Shown here piece by piece: positions 8,931-16,040 of a DNA stretch of 64,000 nt. The notes beneath the pieces were generated by a model. It had not been told where the DNA came from, made no database searches, and saw only the letters and a list, made by a program, of their open reading frames with translations. The stretch is from CAVYHJ01 sp963768165 [NCBI: uncultured bacterium]. Its GTDB lineage: Bacteria > UBP4 > UBA4092. Both the position numbers and the translations under genes were made by a program. Each line of letters begins with the position of its first letter. Positions within the stretch are counted from its first letter, which is position 1. The stretch lies in assembly GCA_963768165.1 (NCBI GenBank), contig CAVYHJ010000026.1, positions 558,001-622,000 of the forward strand, read 5' to 3'.

Positions 8931-10066
8931 GCGTTTTTATTGATTACCGAAATAATACTGAGCAACCATTGTACCGTCGTCACTAAATCTTTAATGGCAA
9001 CATGTTCATTACTGCTGTGCATATCGAGATAACCCACCGAGAGAACCACCGCCGCAATGCCGCCTTTTGAGACAAAATTTGCGTCCGTTCCCGCGCCGGA
9101 GGCTATCAATTTCAATTTTAATCCGATTTGATCTGACGCTTGTTTGATAATGTTCATCAAGTCTTGGTTTTCTTTAACCCGATACCCCGGGAACCCATCC
9201 TGAATATCAATGTCCACTGTTCCACCCAATTCCTGCGCCGCTTTTACAAAACAAGCTTTCATGTGCTCGATTTGTTTCTTTAATTTCCCGGGATTAATAC
9301 TGCGGGCTTCCCCAACCAATTCTGCTGTTTCCGGGACAATATTTACCGCATTTCCTGCCGTCATGAATCCGAAATTAGCGGTGGTTTCCTCATCAATCCG
9401 CCCCAATTTCATAGCGGCAATCGCGCGGGAGGCGATTTCCAATGCGCTCACCCCGTTTTCGGGACATATCCCTGCATGCGCGGCTTTCCCGTGACAGGAA
9501 ACTTTTATGGATTGTAACGTGGGCGCGGCTATGACAACATATCCCGGAGAATCGTGACCGTCCAATACCAGCGCCATTTTGGAATGTAATAATTTTTTGT
9601 CCAACTCCCGTGCGCCCATCAAACCGATTTCTTCCGCCACCGTGAAGACCAATTCTATCTCCCCGTGGGGAATGGGAGTTTCCATTAATAGAGTCGCCAA
9701 TTCCAACATTGCGGCAACCCCGGCGCGGTCATCCGCCCCCAAAATAGTTTTCCCTTCAGGATAAATCACTTTGTCGCGAATCACCGGTTTAACCCCGTCA
9801 CAGGGAACCACCGTATCCATGTGTGCTAACAACGCAACTGCCGGAGTCGTCATGACTTTCCCGGGAATACGGCATACTAAATTCCCGCAATTCCCGCCGA
9901 TTTTCCCGCCGGCATCATCCTCGACAACTTTCAAATTCAAATCTGTCAGATATTTCTTAACGTACTCTGCCACCGGTTTTTCTTCTTTGGATTTGGCCGC
10001 AATTTGTACCAATTCCGAAAAAGTATTAACCAATCGCTCTTCATTAATTTTTAATTTCGGAGCCAT
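8885..10066 (-). CDS. M20 family metallopeptidase (peptidase T-like)
   Basis: Cytoplasmic di-zinc aminopeptidase or tripeptidase of the M20/M25/M40 superfamily. Ligand motifs are all present: AHMDTV (H82, D84), GADDRAG (D112), AEEIG (catalytic E145, ligand E146) and the late DMHSSNEH histidine. The lid/dimerisation domain with GKAAHAG sits in the middle. This is the branch often annotated as peptidase T-like protein; the exact substrate cannot be read from the sequence. AAGG lies just upstream of the ATG. It overlaps relA/spoT and follows murI by 41 bases, so the block murI-peptidase-relA is probably one operon. Confidence 0.9.
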   Translation of the reverse strand: MAPKLKINEERLVNTFSELVQIAAKSKEEKPVAEYVKKYLTDLNLKVVEDDAGGKIGGNCGNLVCRIPGKVMTTPAVALLAHMDTVVPCDGVKPVIRDKVIYPEGKTILGADDRAGVAAMLELATLLMETPIPHGEIELVFTVAEEIGLMGARELDKKLLHSKMALVLDGHDSPGYVVIAAPTLQSIKVSCHGKAAHAGICPENGVSALEIASRAIAAMKLGRIDEETTANFGFMTAGNAVNIVPETAELVGEARSINPGKLKKQIEHMKACFVKAAQELGGTVDIDIQDGFPGYRVKENQDLMNIIKQASDQIGLKLKLIASGAGTDANFVSKGGIAAVVLSVGYLDMHSSNEHVAIKDLVTTVQWLLSIISVINKNAWNQIQTQPSSPAQV

Positions 10067-10107
10067 ACCTTTATACCTTAATAATCTACCGACCTTCAGT
10101 CCGGTGT

Positions 10108-10928
10108 CTAATTAATCACCGGTACCGCGAACTCCTCGATGTTCGCTCTTTTCACTTTGGGTAAATTCTCACCCAGAAACATATTGCCAACCTTCTCGAA
10201 ATCCACCACACTGTCACTGACAAAAAATTGATGTTCTTGTTTATTCGGCTGGGTTTGGAGCAGATTGGATTTGATTAGTTCTTCTTTGACTTCGAGAGCG
10301 GTAGCCTCCCCCGAATCGATCAAGTGCACCAAATTGCTGACGACCGATTGAATCACTGGTCGCAACAGTGGATAATGGGTGCACCCCAACACGAGTGTAT
10401 CAATTCCTTTTTTTATCAACGGTTCCAGGTACATGCGCACAATACATTCCGTAATATTTCCGGTTAGCAATCCTTCTTCTACCAAGGGGACGAATAAAGG
10501 ACAGGGCGCGGAAAAGACTTGAATGGTGGAATCCAATTTGGCTATCGCCTTGGCGTAGGCTTCACTGTTAATTGTTGCCTTGGTTCCGATAACCCCTACC
10601 CGTTTATTATGAGTGGTTTTCACGGCAGCCCGGGCGCCAGGTTCAATAACTCCGACGACGGGCTTGGAGAATATTTTGCGAATATCATCGAGAGCGACTG
10701 CCGAAGTCGAATTACACGCGACCACAATAAATTTTACATTTTTCGACATAAGCAGGCGCGTATCTTCCACGGCATACCGGCGAATGGTTTCAACAGATTT
10801 GGACCCGTAGGGCACCCGCGCGGTATCCCGAAATAGACCATCGTCTCCTGCGGGACTTGCAGCAGAAGATGTTTCACGACCGTGAGACCGCCAATGCCTG
10901 AATCAAATACGCCTATCGGTTGCGACAT
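10108..10928 (-). CDS. murI: Glutamate racemase, interrupted by a one-base frameshift
   Basis: Makes D-glutamate for peptidoglycan. The N-terminal part (10928 leftwards) reads MSQPIGVFDSGIGGLTVV and then MVYFG. The rest of the protein, DTARVPYGSKS onward, is in another frame. The break is at the CCC run 10827-10829 (GGG on the coding strand); one more G would restore TTC GGG GAT ACC. Both catalytic cysteines are present downstream, in VVACNSTSA and LVLGCTHYPLL. Apart from the shift the gene is complete, with normal length. As murI is usually essential, either the base is missing from the assembly or another D-Glu source exists. I cannot decide which from one sequence. Confidence 0.88.
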
Positions 10929-11009
10929 TGGATAATTCTATCAATCACTTACGGATTGGTCAAACGATTGGGATACGAAATACTCCAAAAAATTATGTTC
11001 TTCAAAGGT

Positions 11010-11045
11010 GTCATTCTGGGCGGAGCGAAGAATCCCTGTGTTCTA
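11010..11045 (-). repeat. Dispersed repeat, copy 1 (GTCATTCTGAGCGAAG family)
   Basis: Begins GTCATTCTGGGCGGAGCGAA and lies between murI and the end of uvrC. Its reverse complement matches 16073-16108 over about 36 bases with few differences. This is the widespread repeat whose translation gives 'TLRFFASLRMT'. Confidence 0.7.
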
Positions 11046-11052
11046 CTTGAAA

Positions 11053-12999
11053 TTAATTACTCGTAGATCGGCGGCGAGGGATGGGTTTTAATTGTTTCTC
11101 TGTGCCCCCCAACTCGGCGAGTCTGTGCCCAACCAAAGATGTATAAAGTTCCGAAGCTAGCTTTTTTCCGAGACCGGGGACTTTCTCCAATTCTTCGAGA
11201 CTGGCTTGTTTCAATTCTTGCACCGAGCCGAATTGCTTGAGCAATAGTAATTTGCGCTTTTCGCCAATACCGGGCAACTCATCCAAAAGTGACCCGTAAA
11301 TCTTTTTCCCGCGTAATGTTCGGTGATAGGTAATAGCGAACCGGTGCGCCTCATCCCGGATTAATTGCAACAATTGCAGTGCTTTGTTTTCATAGGGAAG
11401 GACAATGGAATCTCTGCGGTCCGGCAAATAAATCTCTTCCAACCGTTTCGCCAAGCCAATGATAACAAATGGAATTTTTCCATGTCCCGCTAATTCTTTG
11501 ATGGCGTCCAGTGCCGCGTTAAGTTGTCCTTTCCCCCCGTCAATAAGCACTAAATCCGGTTTTACATCCAGTCCCCGCGCGTCTTTTGCTGAAAGAGATT
11601 CGTCTTTCTGTAGCGTTGACTCCCGATATAAATATTTCATCCGGCGGGAAACCACTTCCCGCATCATGGCGAAGTCGTCAATCCCATCCACGGTTTTAAT
11701 TTTAAATTTGCGATAATCCGCTTTACTGGGCACGCCGTTCTTTAACACCACCATCGAACCCACGGCATCCGTCCCGCTGATATTGCTGATATCAAAGGCT
11801 TCAATCCGCAACGGTAATCTCTCCAATTTCAACACCTTCTGCAACTCAAACAACCCCGGTGGCATTTTGCCCAATTGTGGATTCTTCTTGACCAGTTCCT
11901 GCTGGAGATGCAACTCCGCGTTTTGTTCCGCCATCTGCACCAGCCGAACTTTCTCGCCCCGCTCCGGCACCAGAATTTCCACATTTCTGCCTTTGAGTTG
12001 GCTCAGCCATTCCACCAGATATTTCTCGTCTTCGGGATGTTCCGGCAATAAAAACTCTTTGGGTATCAACTGGGGTTGAGCGTAATGGAGTTTGATAAAG
12101 TTAGATAATAATTCGCTATAGGAAATGCCTTCGGTTCCGTCCAGACGGTATTTCTCTTTGCCGATGAGCTTGCCATTGCGCGTTACAAATACAGCCATAA
12201 CAGCAGTGTCACCGTACCATTTTGCGCCGAGAATATCCCGCTCTGCTGCATCTGCGGTATACATGGTTTGTTTTAATTGCACGTCTTTCACGGATTCGAT
12301 TTGATCCCGCACCGCACCAGCTTCCTCAAACTTCATGTCCTGTGCCAATTGGTTCATGCGGGCGTTCAATTGTTTCACCACATCCTCCATCCGCCCTTCC
12401 AGAAACAGGCATACCTGATCACAGATTTTGCGGTAGTCCTGCTTATTCATCCAACAGACACAGGGGGCGTCGCATCGTTTCAAATCATACTCCAGGCACG
12501 GTCTCTCAATCGCCTTCTTCCCCTCCTCGATCTCCAATTTACAAGTACGGATTCGGAAAATGGAATGGATCAATTTCAAAGTCTGTCTCAGGGAACCGCC
12601 TTTGGGAAATGGACCGAAATATTTATGTTTATCCCGCCGGGGTAATCGCACAATATAGATTCTCGGAAAATCTTCCCCATAAGTAAACTTAAGCCAGGGA
12701 TAGCGTTTATCATCTTTTATCAGGACATTGTATTTCGGACGGTGTTGTTTAATCAGGTTGGATTCCAGAATCAGCGCTTCCAATTCCGTGTCCACCACGA
12801 TACATTCCACATCCTCCGCGTGTTCCAACATGGCAAGAGTCTTGGGGTGTTGCCCGGTATCCGCGAAATAACTCCGCACACGTGAGCGCAGGGACACGGC
12901 TTTCCCTACATAAATCGGCTCCCCTTTCCGGTCCCGAAAGATATACACTCCCGGCTTCACCGGTATCTCTTCCATCTTTTTTGTCCAATCAATTGGCAT
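11053..12999 (-). CDS. uvrC: Excinuclease ABC subunit C
   Basis: Makes the two incisions around a lesion in nucleotide excision repair. The GIY-YIG nuclease domain (GVYIFRDRKGEPIYVGKA) starts near residue 15. A cysteine cluster (CDAPCVCW), the UVR motif around MNQLAQDMKFEEAG, the RNase H-like 3' incision domain (AFDISNISGTDAVGSMVV, LVLIDGGKGQL) and two helix-hairpin-helix motifs at the C-terminus (LPGIGEKR, VPGLGKKL) follow. The frame extends upstream to 13050, but homology starts at the ATG at 12999 (MPIDWTKK); the extra 17 residues are not typical and have no better ribosome site. Confidence 0.96.
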   Translation of the reverse strand: MPIDWTKKMEEIPVKPGVYIFRDRKGEPIYVGKAVSLRSRVRSYFADTGQHPKTLAMLEHAEDVECIVVDTELEALILESNLIKQHRPKYNVLIKDDKRYPWLKFTYGEDFPRIYIVRLPRRDKHKYFGPFPKGGSLRQTLKLIHSIFRIRTCKLEIEEGKKAIERPCLEYDLKRCDAPCVCWMNKQDYRKICDQVCLFLEGRMEDVVKQLNARMNQLAQDMKFEEAGAVRDQIESVKDVQLKQTMYTADAAERDILGAKWYGDTAVMAVFVTRNGKLIGKEKYRLDGTEGISYSELLSNFIKLHYAQPQLIPKEFLLPEHPEDEKYLVEWLSQLKGRNVEILVPERGEKVRLVQMAEQNAELHLQQELVKKNPQLGKMPPGLFELQKVLKLERLPLRIEAFDISNISGTDAVGSMVVLKNGVPSKADYRKFKIKTVDGIDDFAMMREVVSRRMKYLYRESTLQKDESLSAKDARGLDVKPDLVLIDGGKGQLNAALDAIKELAGHGKIPFVIIGLAKRLEEIYLPDRRDSIVLPYENKALQLLQLIRDEAHRFAITYHRTLRGKKIYGSLLDELPGIGEKRKLLLLKQFGSVQELKQASLEELEKVPGLGKKLASELYTSLVGHRLAELGGTEKQLKPIPRRRSTSN

Positions 13000-13035
13000 A
13001 GTATTTATTATACATCCTTGTTGAATAATAATACT

Positions 13036-13063
13036 GTAGAGACGTAACATGTTACGTCTCTAC
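13036..13063. repeat. REP-type palindrome, copy A
   Basis: A perfect 28-bp palindrome starting GTAGAGACGTAACA, upstream of the RAYT transposase gene. Confidence 0.85.
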
Positions 13064-13090
13064 AATGCACATCGCATCTATCCATATTTT

Positions 13091-13118
13091 GTAGAGACGT
13101 TGCATGCAACATCTCTAC
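13091..13118. repeat. REP-type palindrome, copy B
   Basis: The same palindrome family (GTAGAGACGTTGCA arm) with one mismatch between arms, 27 bases after copy A and 35 bases before the transposase start. Confidence 0.85.
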
Positions 13119-13152
13119 CACATATACATAAAAATCATGATAAAATAACGCC

Positions 13153-13734
13153 GTGAATCGCTTCCAAGGAAAATATAGAATCGAATCAACTCGGATACCA
13201 GATTGGGACTATGCCGAAGAAGGATGGTATTTTGTTACCATTTGTACCAAAAATCACCTATGCTCTTTGGGTAAAGTAATAAATGATGAAGTCCAATTAT
13301 CTGAGATTGGTCGAATGGTTTCACAGTATTGGCAAGAAATTCCTTCTCATTTTCCTAACGCACAGTTAGATGAGTTTATTGTGATGCCTAACCATCTGCA
13401 CGGGATTGTCGTCCTTGAAAAACACGCGGCGCCCACTACCGGTAGAGACGTAGCATGCTACGTCTCTACAAATAATGCCGGTGAATCAGGTAAATCACAA
13501 TATTCCGCTATTTCACCGAAACCCGGTTCTTTAAGCACCATTATCCGTTCCTTTAAAGCAGCCGTTACGTTATGGTGTCGTAAGAATGGTTATCCACAAT
13601 ATGCCTGGCAACCCCGATATTACGACCATATCATTCGTAATGATAAATCGTTTACGGATATCCAGCATTATATTTTCCATAATGCCGCGAAATGGGAATC
13701 CGACGAATATCATCCGGCTAAATTAAATCTATAA
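13153..13734 (+). CDS. REP-associated tyrosine transposase (RAYT, Y1/HUH family)
   Basis: Single-strand DNA nuclease related to IS200/IS605 transposases, thought to mobilise REP palindromes. It has the N-terminal TnpREP signature (YFVTICTKN), the HUH metal motif in FIVMPNHLHGI, and a candidate catalytic Tyr in QPRYYDHIIRN, in the order usual for RAYTs. The start is GTG at 13153. Two REP palindromes lie just upstream and a third lies inside the gene at 13442-13469, encoding about ten residues (GRDVACYVST) between the HUH motif and the C-terminal half without breaking the frame. No second transposase or cargo is visible. Confidence 0.93.
   Translation: MNRFQGKYRIESTRIPDWDYAEEGWYFVTICTKNHLCSLGKVINDEVQLSEIGRMVSQYWQEIPSHFPNAQLDEFIVMPNHLHGIVVLEKHAAPTTGRDVACYVSTNNAGESGKSQYSAISPKPGSLSTIIRSFKAAVTLWCRKNGYPQYAWQPRYYDHIIRNDKSFTDIQHYIFHNAAKWESDEYHPAKLNL
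13442..13469. repeat. REP-type palindrome, copy C, inside the RAYT gene
   Basis: A perfect 28-bp palindrome with arm GTAGAGACGTAGCA, in frame within the transposase coding sequence. It differs from copies A and B only in the central bases, symmetrically in both arms. Confidence 0.85.
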
Positions 13735-13829
13735 TTCGGGTATTCCCTTATGGGCACTCATTCGCAATTCCGGTCTAATTGTGGAATAATTTTTATATCT
13801 TTTGTAATTGGAACTAGACGAATAACAAT

Positions 13830-14717
13830 ATGATTAATGTATTCGTATCATCAACTTTTATTGACCTTGCGGAATATCGTAAGTCGGTTTGTGACATTAT
13901 TCGACAGTTGGGTGGCATTGATATAGCAATGGAGCATCTCGGTGCTCATGATGAACGTCCAAAGGCAAAATGTCTACGATTAATTAAAGAACAAAGTGAT
14001 GCGTTTGTAGGTATTTACGCTCATAGATATGGTTCTATACCTAAAGGAGACAAGTGTTCTATTATTGAATCGGAATACAAGGCGGCTACTGCAAAAGGAC
14101 TTGAGCGATTTATATATATTATTGATGAAAAAGTGCCTTGGCAAAAAACATTTATTGACAAAGGGAAGAACGCACGCCTACTTGAATCCCTCAAAAAGAA
14201 ACTTCGTTCTGAGCATATTTGTAAACCTTTTGAGAATAAAGATGCCTTGGCAGCGTTTGTTGCAGCAGATATTGCTAGGGAGTTTGCATTTAAGGTTTAT
14301 CCAAAAATTGGAAGCCATGGTGTAAGTACGCATGACCCATACTCCTTGAAAGAATGGAATGATGTACGGATAGGAGTTTATCGCGATAATAGAAATGTAT
14401 TTCTTGCTCATAGGTTACGACCTTCAAAGAAAGCTGGACAACGTTTTGATATCGCTATTTATCTTATTCCTCACAAATCAAACGATCCTAAATATCGGCG
14501 GGAAGATTTATCGGATGTTATTGGAGCTGATTTTTTCCTCGGAAATTATTTCGATAACCATGTATTCCAAGTTAAAAACAAAGGAGGAACTGTTGGGATT
14601 ATAATTTCGGCTTACGGTCCTTTTTTGTGTAGTTGTCGTGTGTTGTTTTCAGATGGTATAAGTATAATGTTGCATAGATATATTGATTTTGAAATGGGTT
14701 CATCTACATCTGTTTAA
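13830..14717 (+). CDS. DUF4062 protein with a C-terminal pYEATS-like domain
   Basis: The N-terminal ~85 residues match DUF4062 (MINVFVSSTFIDLAEYR, then AMEHLGAHDERP and FVGIYAHRYGSIP), a TIR/flavodoxin-like sensor or effector domain common in bacterial NLR-like and conflict proteins. A helical linker follows. The C-terminal ~120 residues (from about 175) have the features I associate with the prokaryotic YEATS domain: FFLGNYFDNHVF, then SAYGPFLCSC, VLFSDG and the final RYIDFEM. No membrane segment is present. The architecture suggests a small stand-alone immunity or signalling protein. The pYEATS assignment rests on motif memory. The gene is isolated, next to a mobile patch, and relatively AT-rich. 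Confidence 0.75.
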   Translation: MINVFVSSTFIDLAEYRKSVCDIIRQLGGIDIAMEHLGAHDERPKAKCLRLIKEQSDAFVGIYAHRYGSIPKGDKCSIIESEYKAATAKGLERFIYIIDEKVPWQKTFIDKGKNARLLESLKKKLRSEHICKPFENKDALAAFVAADIAREFAFKVYPKIGSHGVSTHDPYSLKEWNDVRIGVYRDNRNVFLAHRLRPSKKAGQRFDIAIYLIPHKSNDPKYRREDLSDVIGADFFLGNYFDNHVFQVKNKGGTVGIIISAYGPFLCSCRVLFSDGISIMLHRYIDFEMGSSTSV

Positions 14718-14799
14718 GAATTGTATTTGATTTCCCGACGCTTTCCATTTGCACCTTCCTACTTACGCATTAATCCTCTTTTTGTACCGAATCTATACT

Positions 14800-14842
14800 G
14801 GAGGAGGTGTGGAGGTGAAAATTTCACCTCCACACCTCCTCC
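14800..14842. repeat. Perfect 43-bp palindrome (21-bp arms)
   Basis: Arms 14800-14820 (GGAGGAGGTGTGGAGGTGAA plus A) and 14822-14842 are exact reverse complements around one central A. There is no T-run after it, so it is not a classical terminator. One arm contains Shine-Dalgarno-like GGAGG motifs, the other their complement. Confidence 0.8.
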
Positions 14843-14928
14843 GCTTCTAGTTCGGTTATCCTACTCAATTGACCAATAAGTGAGACGCGGGTATAATTCG
14901 ATGAGAATATATTACAAAGGAAACTTGG

Positions 14929-16038
14929 ATGCAGGAAATATTAATTGGGTTATTAATTGTGGCGGTGGTGGTACTGATTTGGTTTGTGCTCAATCTAAAA
15001 AAGCAATTGGAGCAGATGTCACAGACTAAACAAAATGACCAGTCTTTGTTGATGGTGCAACAACAAGTCACGGGGTTGCAACAGCAGGTACAATCGAGTT
15101 TGGAAAACAATGCCAAATTGATTAACCAGCAATTGGGACAGGTTTCCCAGATGGTGCAACAAGCCAGCGCCACGGTCAGCGGGCAGGTCAATTCGATGAC
15201 GCAGGTGGCAGGACAGGTACAGAGTAAATTGGGACAATTGGAGGAGGCCAGTAAGAAAATATTTGAAGTCGGAAAAGACTTATCAAACCTACAAGAGATT
15301 CTCCGCGCTCCCAAATTACGCGGGGGATTGGGGGAATATTTTCTCGAAGATATCTTGAAACAGATTTTCCCACCCAACTATTATACGATGCAATATTCGT
15401 TCAAAAGCGGGGAACGGGTGGACGCGGTAATTCACCTGGCCGACAAGCTGGTTCCCGTGGATTCCAAATTTCCTCTCGAATCATTCAAACGGTTGACGGA
15501 AGCGAAATCCGACGAGGAGACCAAGCTGGCGCGCAAGCAATTCAATACAGCGGTGAAGACTCATGTGGATTCCATCGCCGAAAAATATATTCGACCGGCG
15601 GAGAAGACGTACGAATTCGCGTTGATGTATATCCCGGCGGAGAACGTATATTATGAAACCATCGTCAAGGATGAAAACTTTGGCGAGGAAAAGGGACTCC
15701 TATCTTACGCTTTACAATCGCGGGTGATTCCTGTGTCTCCCAACAGTTTTTACGCGTATTTGCAAACGATTTTAATGGGACTCAAGGGATTTGAGATTGA
15801 GAAAAATACCACGGCATTGATACAACAGTTGGCGAAATTGCAGACCGAGATTGGCAAATTCCGGGACGATTACGAGAAGGTCGGAAGGTACGTGGAACTT
15901 TTGGGCAAGTCTTATGGGGAGTCGGAAAAACGATTCGATAAGTTTAATGACAAAGTAGAACAAATCACCCAGCAGAAGACGATTACGGGGCAGGATGCGA
16001 TGGAATCCTTGCCGATTACGGAAGAAATAACGAAATAG
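14929..16038 (+). CDS. rmuC: DNA recombination protein RmuC
   Basis: Member of the RmuC family, which limits inversion between short inverted repeats and has a PD-(D/E)XK-like nuclease core. An N-terminal membrane anchor (residues 4-22), a long Gln-rich coiled coil (about 25-115) and the RmuC domain (about 120-330) with LRGGLGEYFLEDIL, then VPVDSKFPLESF and YAYLQTILMGL are visible. AAAGGAAACTTGG precedes the ATG. It lies directly after the 43-bp palindrome. The next gene starts 3 bases after its stop. Confidence 0.93.
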   Translation: MQEILIGLLIVAVVVLIWFVLNLKKQLEQMSQTKQNDQSLLMVQQQVTGLQQQVQSSLENNAKLINQQLGQVSQMVQQASATVSGQVNSMTQVAGQVQSKLGQLEEASKKIFEVGKDLSNLQEILRAPKLRGGLGEYFLEDILKQIFPPNYYTMQYSFKSGERVDAVIHLADKLVPVDSKFPLESFKRLTEAKSDEETKLARKQFNTAVKTHVDSIAEKYIRPAEKTYEFALMYIPAENVYYETIVKDENFGEEKGLLSYALQSRVIPVSPNSFYAYLQTILMGLKGFEIEKNTTALIQQLAKLQTEIGKFRDDYEKVGRYVELLGKSYGESEKRFDKFNDKVEQITQQKTITGQDAMESLPITEEITK

Positions 16039-16040
16039 AT

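Noticed and set aside
13036-13118. Two similar palindromes looking like a short CRISPR array
   Set aside because: They are palindromic, only two units with unequal surroundings, no Cas genes, and a third copy lies inside a RAYT gene; a REP family explains them.
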